A DNA stretch of 61,588 nt from SVTX01 sp045602385. Its GTDB lineage: Bacteria; Bacillota; Clostridia; Oscillospirales; CAG-272. Both the position numbers and the translations under genes were made by a program. Under the pieces are notes generated by a model that was not told where the DNA came from, made no database searches, and saw only the letters and a program-made list of their open reading frames with translations. The stretch spans positions 1 through 61,588 of the forward strand of contig JAZSBL010000019.1 in assembly GCA_045602385.1 (NCBI GenBank), written 5' to 3'. Shown here piece by piece: positions 32,755 through 40,942 of the stretch. Every line of letters starts with the position of its first letter. The stretch's first letter is position 1.

Positions 32755-33021
32755 ATGAAGATAAAAGAAGGCTACGTTATAAGACAGGTAATGGGTAACT
32801 ACGTCGTTATCGCAACAGGCGAGGAGAGCAGAAACTTTCACGGAATGGTAAAGCTCAACGAAACCGCCGCTAATATTTGGAACCATATTGCAGAGGGCAA
32901 GAGCGAAGACGAGATCGTCACCGCCATGATGAACGAGTACGAGGTCGAGGAGCAGCAGCTCAGAGCCGACATAAAAAAGACCGTGGAGACCCTTGCAGCA
33001 CAAGGTCTTGTCGAATTATGA
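32755..33021 (+). CDS. PqqD-like peptide-recognition protein
   Basis: An 88-residue winged-helix protein of the PqqD/RRE type: an N-terminal beta hairpin (EGYVIRQVMGNYVVIATG), then LNETAANIWNHIAEGKSEDEIV and a C-terminal ADIKKTVETLAAQGLV helix. PqqD-like domains bind leader peptides of ribosomally made, modified peptides. The ATG at 32755 follows AAGGAAG. It overlaps the next gene by 4 bp (ATGA). No radical-SAM enzyme is nearby, so the partner protein is unknown. Confidence 0.88.
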   Translation: MKIKEGYVIRQVMGNYVVIATGEESRNFHGMVKLNETAANIWNHIAEGKSEDEIVTAMMNEYEVEEQQLRADIKKTVETLAAQGLVEL

Positions 33022-33446
33022 CCGGAGTAGATATAGAGAAGATACTATCAGAGGACGGCTCATTCGTAAGCACTACCAGCGGCGTCAGCATGTACCCCCT
33101 CCTGCGCCACAGACGCGATACTATTATAGTAACGCCGACCAACGACAGACTTAAAAAATACGAGGTCGCACTCTATCGCAGAGGAGATTCGTATGTCCTG
33201 CACAGAGTGATCAAGGTTCTGCCGGATTCTTACATTATTCGCGGAGACAACTGCATTTTGCGGGAGCATGTCAAGGATGAAGAAATACTCGGCAAGCTGA
33301 CAGGAATATACCGCGCGGAAAAACTTGTAAACATGAATGGATTCAAATATAGATTTTATTCGAGATCAATCGTCTTTCTTAATCCGCTTGTATGCCTACA
33401 GCTCAAGCTCCGTTCCCTCTTAAACAAAATAAGAACAAAAAAATGA
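33018..33446 (+). CDS. S24/S26-family (signal peptidase-like) serine peptidase
   Basis: A 142-residue protein with the LexA/signal-peptidase fold: the Ser box SGVSMYPLL (Ser24) and the second box YVLHRVIKV with His62 where type I signal peptidases use Lys, as in ER/archaeal-type enzymes. IIRGDNC (Asp77) follows. No obvious transmembrane anchor, only a moderately hydrophobic segment near 115-130. Translationally coupled to the PqqD-like gene, so it probably acts on the same peptide or protein. The stop codon lies in the stem of the shared terminator. Confidence 0.82.
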   Translation: MTGVDIEKILSEDGSFVSTTSGVSMYPLLRHRRDTIIVTPTNDRLKKYEVALYRRGDSYVLHRVIKVLPDSYIIRGDNCILREHVKDEEILGKLTGIYRAEKLVNMNGFKYRFYSRSIVFLNPLVCLQLKLRSLLNKIRTKK

Positions 33447-33472
33447 GGCTTTAAAAAGCCTCATTTTTTATT
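33436..33472. terminator. Bidirectional terminator between the peptidase and HprK-like genes
   Basis: AAATGAGGCTT / AAGCCTCATTT (33441-33451 / 33456-33466), flanked by A-run and T-run, serving convergent genes. Confidence 0.88.
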
Positions 33473-34184
33473 TCAATCGATTATACGACGTTGTAGCCGC
33501 ATCATCACTCATGTTACATCTTAATCGGTAAAGCTTAACACCCGATGACATTCTGTCAAGCAAATCAAATGTGCAAAGCCTTGCCTCTCCGTTGCACGGA
33601 AGATATATCTGGCTCATTATCTCCTCAAAGCACTCGGCAGGCGAAATAGCCTCTATAGAATTATCCTCTGCGCGATTAACTATCACGATAGACTTAAGGG
33701 GCGCGGTCGCATTTCTCTTCCAGCCCTCCTTGCCTGCCCAAGGGGTAGAGCACAATCTCCACTCTCCGTCTATCAGACGGATAATCGGCTTATCGCCATT
33801 TATTATCTTGATATTTTCGGGATAGTTCTTCATCAGGAGAGAAATATGCGTGGTCTTTCCCGTGCCGGACGGCGCGGTAAAGATAACGCCCTTGCCGTTT
33901 ATTTCAACGGCCGCACCGTGAAAAACAAATCCGTCAAGGTGTGGCATCTGCTCTGCAATAGATCTGTAAAGACACACACCCTCGCAGTAACCTCTTGAAA
34001 ACATATCGTCGGCGTACTGTGTTTTTTCAAAATCGATTTCCTTATCATTGGTGCTTGCAACTATATCAGCCTCTCCGCCATCAATTACAAAATCACGGCA
34101 CAGTCCTAACGAATAGGGGAATTCACATAGCATTTGCACCTTTATTCCCGCTATTTCGATCATAAAATCATGAAAATCTGCCAT
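33468..34184 (-). CDS. HPr kinase-like / PEPCK-fold P-loop protein
   Basis: A 238-residue protein resembling the HprK-related family found in PqqD-containing loci. It has FVFHGAAVEINGKGVIF, Walker A APSGTGKTTHIS (about 104-115), IINGDKPIIRL (Walker B-like) and CSTPWAGKEGW. It lacks the N-terminal domain of true HPr kinase/phosphorylase, so catabolite control is unlikely. The ATG at 34184 is preferred to a frame start at 34211 that would run into the lipoprotein gene. Relatives in lasso-peptide clusters phosphorylate a precursor peptide. Whether this one does is inference. Confidence 0.8.
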   Translation of the reverse strand: MADFHDFMIEIAGIKVQMLCEFPYSLGLCRDFVIDGGEADIVASTNDKEIDFEKTQYADDMFSRGYCEGVCLYRSIAEQMPHLDGFVFHGAAVEINGKGVIFTAPSGTGKTTHISLLMKNYPENIKIINGDKPIIRLIDGEWRLCSTPWAGKEGWKRNATAPLKSIVIVNRAEDNSIEAISPAECFEEIMSQIYLPCNGEARLCTFDLLDRMSSGVKLYRLRCNMSDDAATTSYNRLK

Positions 34185-34207
34185 GCAATCCTCCAAAAAT
34201 GTCAAAA

Positions 34208-34537
34208 TCAAAGCGGAATGAATCCCATTCCGTAATTAGGCTCGGTCTCGGTTTCGGTCTCGGTCTCGGTCTCGGTTTCGGTCTCCGAGCCCCCTTCGCT
34301 CTCGCTTGCGCTATCCTCACCTCTGACGGGATCGCTATCGTTCTCCTTACGAGATTCCTCGTCACCGGTTATGTTGCCGTTTGACGTTATCTCTTGCTCG
34401 GTAGCTTGCACAATCTCAGTAGAGCTCGCATCCGTACTCGTCTCATCAATCGGCTGCGCTACGCAGGAAAATAAAGACGTCGCAAGCAGAGTGCAAGCCA
34501 ATATCGCGGTATACTTAATCAATCTGTTTTTTATCAT
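34208..34537 (-). CDS. Acidic lipoprotein with Glu-Thr repeats
   Basis: A 109-residue predicted lipoprotein: basic N-terminus, hydrophobic segment, then TSLFSC with Cys25 as the lipidation site. The mature part is Ser/Thr/Glu-rich and carries eight consecutive Glu-Thr pairs (about 84-99) before the tail PNYGMGFIPL. GGAGG lies 4-5 nt before the ATG. It is 23 bp upstream of the HprK-like gene in one transcript. The repeat tract is encoded by a hexanucleotide repeat and may vary in copy number. No family recognised. It could be a surface spacer or the substrate of the adjacent kinase-like protein. Confidence 0.75.
   Translation of the reverse strand: MIKNRLIKYTAILACTLLATSLFSCVAQPIDETSTDASSTEIVQATEQEITSNGNITGDEESRKENDSDPVRGEDSASESEGGSETETETETETETETEPNYGMGFIPL
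34241..34288 (-). repeat. Hexanucleotide tandem repeat in the lipoprotein gene
   Basis: Eight near-identical 6-bp units (CTCGGT / TTCGGT on the plus strand) run without interruption and encode Glu-Thr pairs. Unit length is a multiple of three, so changes in copy number keep the frame. Confidence 0.9.
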
Positions 34538-34573
34538 AGATCCTCCGATTTCGGGAAATATCCTCACTTATTA

Positions 34574-34602
34574 ATAATAACATACATATCACGATAAGTC
34601 AA
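34574..34602 (-). promoter_or_regulatory. Promoter of the lipoprotein-HprK operon
   Basis: Minus strand TTGACT (34602-34597), 17-nt spacer, TATTAT (34579-34574). Confidence 0.82.
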
Positions 34603-34628
34603 TATTTTTTTAGGCGTTGCAAGGCAGA

Positions 34629-36053
34629 TCAATTTCTAAGCCCCTTGGGATAATGATTTTTTGCAGCTCCGGAGCTTATCTTCACTCCGCCTGTAGCGCA
34701 TTCGTCAATTATTACCGCCGCCCAGCCGTTTTCCTTACCGTCCGTTGAGCATACTTTTCCCTCAACACCGACCTCCGCACCCGAAAGATATTTCTCCGTC
34801 GCCTCGTCTGCGCCGGTCAGGATCACCTTCCGCTTGAACCTATGTCCTAACGCCGAGAAAAGCTGATGATGTGGTATCAACCTGCCCTTTTGACATTCTC
34901 CGATACATACGCCTGCAGAAAACACGTTGTATTCGGGAAGCCTTATCCTTGGCGAAAGATAGATAAACCCTCCAAGCATGATAAACTCGCCGTCGGGAAT
35001 ACAATCAAGATTTTCATCTAAAAATCTTCTCGCAACGTCTATCGATTCAAGCTCTTGCCTGCTCTTTTTGATCGTATCTGTCCCCTTCGCCCGCTTGTCC
35101 TTCCTGTCCTTTTTCGAAAGCTCTGCAGCCTCCTCGCCACATTTCCGTTCAAAGAGAGCGATAAACTGCCCCTCTCCACAGGAGCGGTGTGGGTATATAC
35201 GTCTGCACATCGTCATATCGATATCACAACCCTCAAGCATTATGCCGTCGGAGGTGTGAGTCCTGAGTGCGTCCGTCACGGGAATAAGCCTGAAATCCTC
35301 ATGTGTATCCAAAAACCACGCTACGTTCTCCTCGTTCTCATCAAGCGCAAAGGTGCATGTGGAATAAAGGAGTCTTCCACCCGCTTTTACACATTTTGCA
35401 ACGTTCGTAAGGATCTCCCTCTGCCTATCGGCACACATTTTCACGTTATCCTCGCTCCACTCCTCAACTGCGCGAATATTCTTTCTGAACATTCCCTCGC
35501 CGGAGCAGGGCGCATCACAAAGCACCAGATCAAACAATGCGGGATAAAGCTCAGCAAGCACAGCAGTGTCAAGGTTGCAAACGACCGTGTTGGCAGCACC
35601 CATTCTTTCCACGTTACCTTGAAGAATACGGCAACGCTTCTTGTCGTATTCATTTGCAACTACGATTCCGTTTTTACCGACCATAGCGGCAAGCTGAGTT
35701 GTCTTTCCGCCGGGAGCTGAGCAGGAGTCAAGCACTAACGCCCCCTCACGTACCTCTGTCGCGGTAACGGTCGACATGGCAGAAATATCCTGCATGTATA
35801 TCGCGCCGGAATGATGACAGGACAAGCTGCCGGGATATTCCTCGCGCGTAATATATGCATCAGGTGGGAAATCCGCTTTTTCTCTGTCTATTTTAGGCTC
35901 TCCCACCTCAAATTCATCAACATTCGTTTTTATCCTATTGACTCTGAACGCCTTGATCGCATTCCCATTTTCTATTGAGAAAAAGAGACGCTCCGCCTCG
36001 TCCTCGCCCAAAATATTTATCATTCGGCTTTTGAAGCCCTCCGGAATATTCAT
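34629..36053 (-). CDS. RsmF/RsmB-type rRNA m5C methyltransferase
   Basis: NOL1/NOP2/Sun-family enzyme that methylates cytosine in rRNA. The 474 residues show the SAM motif SCSAPGGKTTQLA, NEYDKKRC, the catalytic DAPCSGEGMFRKN and YSTCTF cysteines, and a C-terminal RsmF-like extension with a PUA-like part (KGRLIPHHQLFSALG). The product family matches RsmF (YebU)-like proteins of Bacillota. Exact target base not deducible. It overlaps the HAD gene stop by 4 bp. Confidence 0.9.
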   Translation of the reverse strand: MNIPEGFKSRMINILGEDEAERLFFSIENGNAIKAFRVNRIKTNVDEFEVGEPKIDREKADFPPDAYITREEYPGSLSCHHSGAIYMQDISAMSTVTATEVREGALVLDSCSAPGGKTTQLAAMVGKNGIVVANEYDKKRCRILQGNVERMGAANTVVCNLDTAVLAELYPALFDLVLCDAPCSGEGMFRKNIRAVEEWSEDNVKMCADRQREILTNVAKCVKAGGRLLYSTCTFALDENEENVAWFLDTHEDFRLIPVTDALRTHTSDGIMLEGCDIDMTMCRRIYPHRSCGEGQFIALFERKCGEEAAELSKKDRKDKRAKGTDTIKKSRQELESIDVARRFLDENLDCIPDGEFIMLGGFIYLSPRIRLPEYNVFSAGVCIGECQKGRLIPHHQLFSALGHRFKRKVILTGADEATEKYLSGAEVGVEGKVCSTDGKENGWAAVIIDECATGGVKISSGAAKNHYPKGLRN

Positions 36054-36745
36054 CTTTCTTCCTCCGGTACGGGGAGATCTCCCAAGTCTGCGTCAAGCAT
36101 TTTCCCAAGATGACCGATTAGCTCTCCCGCGTTATCCGCAAGCAGACTTGCACCGTGATCAACAAGGAATCCTCTGTCCCTGAATCCCCAGGTAACACTG
36201 ACCGAGGGAATTCCCGCGTTTTTCGCCACCTCAATATCGGTGTCGGCATCACCAACGTATACCGCGCGAGTCGCGCCAAGCTTATCCATAACTTCAAAAA
36301 CACTGTCGGGATAAGGCTTTCTTCTCACTCCCTCACGGTCGCCGATAACCACGTCAAGCCTTTCGCCAAAGAAGGCTTCGCATATTGCCACAGCCGCGTG
36401 ATGAGGCTTATTGGTCACTACCGCGGTATAAATTCCGTGCGATCTGAGCCTTTCAAGAAGCTCAATTATACCATCGTACGGCTTGGTCTTTTTGTTCGAT
36501 TTATCGTTATAATTCGCCCTGAAATACGCAATACACTCCTCTGCCTTCGGGTTTTCCTCGCCACCGGGGATAGCCCTGAGCGTAAGCACCGTCGCGCCGT
36601 TGCCAACCATCTCCTTTACGCTCTCATAGGAGTGTGTGGGATACCCGAAATGCTCAAGCATCCTATTAAGACTGTCGCCAAGATCCTGCAAGGTGTCAAG
36701 AAGCGTACCGTCAAGATCGAATATCACTACCTTTTTTTCAGACAT
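36050..36745 (-). CDS. HAD-superfamily phosphatase (phosphoglycolate phosphatase-like)
   Basis: The 231 residues contain the HAD motif I FDLDGTLLDT (Asp10 and Asp12), motif II VVTNKPH, motif III RRKPYPDS and motif IV VGDADTDIEVAKNAG. The cap insertion is of the Gph/PpaX type. Substrate uncertain: phosphoglycolate, pyrophosphate or another small phosphate ester. First gene of a two-gene transcript with the rRNA methyltransferase. Confidence 0.88.
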   Translation of the reverse strand: MSEKKVVIFDLDGTLLDTLQDLGDSLNRMLEHFGYPTHSYESVKEMVGNGATVLTLRAIPGGEENPKAEECIAYFRANYNDKSNKKTKPYDGIIELLERLRSHGIYTAVVTNKPHHAAVAICEAFFGERLDVVIGDREGVRRKPYPDSVFEVMDKLGATRAVYVGDADTDIEVAKNAGIPSVSVTWGFRDRGFLVDHGASLLADNAGELIGHLGKMLDADLGDLPVPEEER

Positions 36746-36777
36746 TTTTTCGTCCTCTCTATTGTTCTAACTATTAA

Positions 36778-36806
36778 ATTGTATCGCATTTGCCGTGTTT
36801 TGTCAA
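36778..36806 (-). promoter_or_regulatory. Promoter of the HAD phosphatase gene
   Basis: Minus strand TTGACA (36806-36801), 17-nt spacer, TACAAT (36783-36778). Confidence 0.85.
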
Positions 36807-36849
36807 GAACCTTGCGACCACAACTGCCATGAAAATTCAGATAGGGCAA

Positions 36850-36881
36850 AGAAAAAAGCCGCAGAGTATTTTTCTCTGCGG
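36850..36881 (-). terminator. Terminator after the infB-Nudix block
   Basis: CCGCAGAG / CTCTGCGG stem (36859-36866 / 36874-36881), followed on the minus strand by CTTTTTTCTTT, 9 bp after the Nudix stop codon. Confidence 0.85.
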
Positions 36882-36889
36882 ATTTTCGT

Positions 36890-37315
36890 TTATTTGTTTT
36901 TAAGATAATCAAGCGCCATGGAAAAGACTCTTCTGTCGTTTGCGTGTCCCAGCAAATGCTCAGCCTTGTTTATATCTACCCATCTTACCTCGACTATCTC
37001 GCCCTCTTGCGGCTTGATATCCACGATATTTGTCATGGCAACGAAATAAACGACCTGCTTTTTAACTCCGGGTCTTGGGTTGTAGCTTACTGTCTGTCGA
37101 AAGCCTTCGGTTATATTTATAGCTACCGAGGTCTCCTCAAGCACTTCGCGCTCTGCGGTCTCGGTTTCGCTCTCCCCGCTCTCTACGTGTCCCTTGGGAA
37201 AGGAAAATTTGCTTGTTCGGGATTGCTTTATCATAAGCACGTATCTTTTACTTTCCCCGCTCGCAGCCGTCTCATCTCTGAAGACTACCGCTCCGCAGGA
37301 CTTCTCGTACAACAT
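36890..37315 (-). CDS. Nudix hydrolase
   Basis: A 141-residue Nudix protein with the box GHVESGESETETAEREVLEETS and the upstream FSFPKGH typical of Ap4A/MutT-like hydrolases (box is quoted here in part: GHVESGE, then REVLEETS). The ATG at 37315 follows GGAG 8 nt upstream. It is the last gene of the rimP-nusA-infB block, in the place where rbfA often lies. A substrate cannot be fixed from sequence; Ap4A or a damaged nucleotide are the usual options. Confidence 0.88.
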   Translation of the reverse strand: MLYEKSCGAVVFRDETAASGESKRYVLMIKQSRTSKFSFPKGHVESGESETETAEREVLEETSVAINITEGFRQTVSYNPRPGVKKQVVYFVAMTNIVDIKPQEGEIVEVRWVDINKAEHLLGHANDRRVFSMALDYLKNK

Positions 37316-37346
37316 TATATCATCTCCATTTGCCTTGGCGTCGCTA

Positions 37347-37370
37347 TATCGGGGCATTTAAGCCCCGATA
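37347..37370 (-). other. Hairpin between infB and the Nudix gene
   Basis: TATCGGGGC / GCCCCGATA, 9-bp stem with a 6-nt loop and no U-tract. A likely RNA processing or stability element within the operon. Confidence 0.5.
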
Positions 37371-37384
37371 CTGTATAACGGTCA

Positions 37385-40258
37385 TTATCGTTCTATTTCT
37401 TCCATGATGAAGGCCTCGAGTATATCGCCTTCCTTGATGTCGTTGAATCTGTCAAGTCCAACACCGCACTCATAGCCCTGCGCTACTTCCTTTGCATCAT
37501 CCTTGAACCTCTTAAGAGATGCGATCTTGTCCTCGAAGATAACTATACCGTCGCGAACTACTCTGATCTGCGCATTTCTTGCGATCTTACCGTCAAGGAT
37601 ATAGGATCCCGCAATAGTACCTACACCGGGAACGCGGATGGTCTGACGAACCTCTGCGTGTCCGAGAAGGTTCTCACGGAACTTAGGAGCGAGCATACCC
37701 TTCATAGCGGCCTCGATCTCCTCGATGCACTGGTAGATTACGCGGTACATTCTCATATCAACGCCCTGTCTCTCTGCGCTTTCAAGTGCGGCGCGGTCGG
37801 GACGAACGTTAAATCCAACGATAATTGCGTTAGAGGTTGCCGCAAGCATAACGTCGTTCTCGGTAACTCCACCGACCGCGGAGTGAATAACGTTTACTCT
37901 TACCTCCTCGTTGGAAAGCTTAGCCAAGGATGCCTTGACAGCCTCCGCGGAGCCGACAACGTCTGCCTTAACGATGATATTAAGATCCTTAACTCCCTCG
38001 CTGATCTGGGCAAAGAGGTCGTTGAGGTTAGCGCGCGCGTTAGCCTTGAATACCTCTTCCTTAGCCTTGCTCTTTCTCTGCTCTGCAAGCTCTCTTGCCA
38101 TTCTCTCGTCGGCAACTGCCGCGAAATCGTCGCCTGCTACGGGAACCTCTGCAAGGCCGATGATCTCAACGGGAACAGAGGGTCCTGCGACCTTCTGCTG
38201 CTTACCGTTGTGGTCTGTCATAGCTCTTACACGACCAACCGCAGTTCCTGCGATAACGATATCACCGTTGTGGAGAGTACCGTTCTGAACGAGAACGGTA
38301 GCCACAGGCCCGCGACCCTTACCAAGCTTAGCCCCGATTACGATACCCTTCGCGCGGCGGTTCGGGTTAGCCTTAAGCTCCTTGACCTCTGCAACGAGAA
38401 GAACGTTTTCAAGAAGGTCCTCAATACCCATTCTCGTAAGCGCGGATACGGGAACGCATATAACGTCACCGCCCCACTCTTCGGGAACGAGATCATATTT
38501 TGTAAGCTCCTGCTTGACCGCATCGGGGTTAGCAGTGGGCTTATCCATCTTGTTGATCGCGACAATGATATCTACTCCCGCAGCCTTCGCGTGGTTGATC
38601 GCCTCAACTGTCTGGGGCATGATACCGTCATCCGCCGCAACAACGAGGATCGCGATATCGGTCGCCATTGCACCTCTTGCACGCATTGCGGTAAACGCCT
38701 CGTGTCCGGGGGTGTCAAGGAATGTGATATCCTGTCCGTTTATCTTAACTCTGTAAGCACCGATATGCTGGGTAATTCCGCCCGCCTCACCGGTAGTTAC
38801 GTTCGTGTGTCTGATAGCATCAAGAAGAGATGTCTTACCGTGGTCAACGTGGCCCATAACGCAGACTACGGGCGCGCGTCCAACAAGGCTCTCCTCGCTG
38901 TCCTCCGCCTCGTCAAAGAGCTTCTCCTCAATAGTAACTACAACTGCCTTTTCGGGCTCTGCGCCGAGATCTACCGCTACAAGCGCAGCCGTATCGAAAT
39001 CGACGGTCTGATTTGCGGTTGCCATCACACCCATAAGCATGAGCTTCTTGATAACCTCGCCGACAGTGACCTTGAGCATAGAAGCAAGCTCGCTGACAGT
39101 GATCTCCTCGGGTATCTGAACCTTGAGGGGACCCTTAACGATAGTTACGGGAGTCTGAGTCTTCTGACCCTTCTTGCCCTGCTGCTTGCCCTTTGCAAAG
39201 GTGTTTTCTGTTCTGGTCTTATTCTGCTGCTTCTTAAGCTTCTGGTTTCCGCCGTCGCGCAGATCTCTCTCGTTCTCGGATACAAAGGTGTCAAGCTTCT
39301 CATCGTACTTGGAAAGATCGACGGAGGAGGAACGGATATCTACCGTCTTTGCCGCACCCTTCTTGTTCGTGCCGTCACCACCCTTGGGGGTCTGCGCGCG
39401 GGTGATTATCTGGGGCTGGAACTTCTCTCTGGGAGCGCTCGGAACAAAATCGTCCTTATCCATTCCCATACCTCTGTTCTGATTGAACTGGGGCTTCTGG
39501 GGCTTTCTGTCATCGCGTCTCTGGGGAGCCGCTTGACGCTCGAAGTTGGGAGCGCCCATATTCTTGAATCTGTCATTTCTGTCGGTCTGTGCGACGCCCT
39601 GAGGTCTCTGCGCGCCAAAGCCGTTGCTGCCCTGAGGTCTCTGGGTTGACTGACCGTTCTGCTGCGGTCTCTGACCCTCGGGTCTTCTCTGCGCGTCGGG
39701 TCTCTGCGCGCCGTTGCGCTGCATAGCCTTCTCCTGCGCCGCTCTTTCAATAGCCGCAGCGCGGGCAATCGCCTCGGCTCTGTCCACCTTGGGCTGTGCC
39801 TTTGCCGTGGGAGCCGCCTTGATCTCCGCCTTCTTTTCCTGCACTGCGGGCTCAACCTTCTGCTTGGGCTCCGCCTTGGCAGCGACGTCACCCTTCTTCT
39901 CGGTCTTCTCGACAGCTACAGGGGCAGCCGCGGGAGCATCTGCCTTCTTTTCTGTTTTCTCTTTAGTTTCGATAACCTTTTCCTCTGCCGCTACAGTCTT
40001 CTCCTCGGGAGCAGGCTTTTTAGCCGGCTTTTCCAGCTTGGAGGGGATAAAGGTCACTCCGTCAATATAGTCGTCAATACACTCTATCTGATGCTTGGAT
40101 GTGATAGCATCGAAAAACGCCTCGAATTCGATCGGCTCAAGTGCTTTCTGAGCCTTGAATTCAAGTCCCTTCTCGGCCATGATATCAGACATTTCCTTGC
40201 TCTTGATATTCAGGTCCTTTATCAACTGATTAGCTTTTATCTGAGGTGTTACTGCCAT
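37385..40258 (-). CDS. infB: Translation initiation factor IF-2
   Basis: GTPase that places initiator tRNA on the 30S subunit. The 957 residues begin with an IF2-N domain (TPQIKANQLIKDLNIK), followed by a long low-complexity linker rich in Ala/Lys/Glu, then Arg/Gln/Pro (AQRPQGVAQTD, GQRPQQNGQSTQR). A second IF2-N-like region precedes the G domain with VMGHVDHGKTSLLD, DTPGHEAFTAMR and INKMDKP. Domains II-IV follow to the C-terminus. Member of the conserved nusA-infB block. Confidence 0.97.
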   Translation of the reverse strand: MAVTPQIKANQLIKDLNIKSKEMSDIMAEKGLEFKAQKALEPIEFEAFFDAITSKHQIECIDDYIDGVTFIPSKLEKPAKKPAPEEKTVAAEEKVIETKEKTEKKADAPAAAPVAVEKTEKKGDVAAKAEPKQKVEPAVQEKKAEIKAAPTAKAQPKVDRAEAIARAAAIERAAQEKAMQRNGAQRPDAQRRPEGQRPQQNGQSTQRPQGSNGFGAQRPQGVAQTDRNDRFKNMGAPNFERQAAPQRRDDRKPQKPQFNQNRGMGMDKDDFVPSAPREKFQPQIITRAQTPKGGDGTNKKGAAKTVDIRSSSVDLSKYDEKLDTFVSENERDLRDGGNQKLKKQQNKTRTENTFAKGKQQGKKGQKTQTPVTIVKGPLKVQIPEEITVSELASMLKVTVGEVIKKLMLMGVMATANQTVDFDTAALVAVDLGAEPEKAVVVTIEEKLFDEAEDSEESLVGRAPVVCVMGHVDHGKTSLLDAIRHTNVTTGEAGGITQHIGAYRVKINGQDITFLDTPGHEAFTAMRARGAMATDIAILVVAADDGIMPQTVEAINHAKAAGVDIIVAINKMDKPTANPDAVKQELTKYDLVPEEWGGDVICVPVSALTRMGIEDLLENVLLVAEVKELKANPNRRAKGIVIGAKLGKGRGPVATVLVQNGTLHNGDIVIAGTAVGRVRAMTDHNGKQQKVAGPSVPVEIIGLAEVPVAGDDFAAVADERMARELAEQRKSKAKEEVFKANARANLNDLFAQISEGVKDLNIIVKADVVGSAEAVKASLAKLSNEEVRVNVIHSAVGGVTENDVMLAATSNAIIVGFNVRPDRAALESAERQGVDMRMYRVIYQCIEEIEAAMKGMLAPKFRENLLGHAEVRQTIRVPGVGTIAGSYILDGKIARNAQIRVVRDGIVIFEDKIASLKRFKDDAKEVAQGYECGVGLDRFNDIKEGDILEAFIMEEIER

Positions 40259-40282
40259 AAATTATACCCATACCTTTCCGGT

Positions 40283-40639
40283 TTACTGCGATGTTTGCTT
40301 GCTTTCAAGCTGTTTGTCTATTGCGCGGCAGAAGCTTTTATCATTTATCATGATCGCCCCTACTGCGCTCTTGCCGACCGCTCCTCCAAGTGTCAGAGTG
40401 TCCGACTCTATCTTCACGTGTCTTACCTTGTAGTAAGCGCACCTGTCGCTTACTCTTTTGTGCGTATTTAGGGAGGTGTCATGCGCCTCGATAACGATAA
40501 CGTCATCTGCGTTTTCCTTAACTCCCCTTTTCTTGAGAGTCTCACATATCATCTCGACTCCTATCACCGTCTTGCCCGCCCTGTGGCAAAGACCTATGAC
40601 CGATAAAAGTCCCTTTTCTTGACTGACCTCTACGCTCAT
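40283..40639 (-). CDS. Ribosomal L7Ae/L30e-family RNA-binding protein (YlxQ-like)
   Basis: The 118 residues have an L7Ae fold start (GLLSVIGLCHRAGKTVIGVEM) and sit in the rnpM-infB gap where Bacillota encode YlxQ, a presumed kink-turn RNA binder. The C-terminal half is more divergent and ends ESKQTSQ. It overlaps the rnpM stop by 4 bp. The role is undefined even in model species. Confidence 0.85.
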   Translation of the reverse strand: MSVEVSQEKGLLSVIGLCHRAGKTVIGVEMICETLKKRGVKENADDVIVIEAHDTSLNTHKRVSDRCAYYKVRHVKIESDTLTLGGAVGKSAVGAIMINDKSFCRAIDKQLESKQTSQ

Positions 40640-40917
40640 TTTCCGTCACCGCTCTCTATCTCCTGCTCCATGGCATCGAAAACGCTTTCGGGTATCTCGC
40701 ACTCAAGTATATGCTCGATACGCTTGGATTTTCTTGCCTTTTTGAAGCAAGCGGGGTCGTGACATATATACGCGCCGCTGCCCGAGACCTTACCGACAAG
40801 GTCAAGCACAACTGTGCCGTCGGGAAGTCTTACTACTCTCATCATCTCGCGCTTTGGCTTGTGAGAATTACATCCGAGGCATTGACGCATCGGTATTTTT
40901 TTAACTTTTTGCTCCAT
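40636..40917 (-). CDS. rnpM: YlxR/DUF448 RNA-binding protein, RNase P modulator
   Basis: The 93 residues match YlxR: MRQCLGCNSHKPKREMMRVVR with two conserved cysteines, then the SGSGAYICHDPACFKKARK signature. Recent work on the Bacillus protein links it to RNase P RNA. Encoded between nusA and the L7Ae-like gene as usual. Confidence 0.9.
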   Translation of the reverse strand: MEQKVKKIPMRQCLGCNSHKPKREMMRVVRLPDGTVVLDLVGKVSGSGAYICHDPACFKKARKSKRIEHILECEIPESVFDAMEQEIESGDGK

Positions 40918-40942
40918 GCAGCGGATCCTCCTCGATTTATGT

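Noticed and set aside
33468..34184. True HPr kinase/phosphorylase (HprK)
   Set aside because: The N-terminal HprK domain is missing and the neighbours are PqqD-type genes, so it is a related P-loop family and not the carbon-catabolite enzyme.
37658..39649. 663-codon open frame on the plus strand
   Set aside because: Shadow of infB caused by codon bias; Leu/Ser-rich and without promoter or ribosome binding site.
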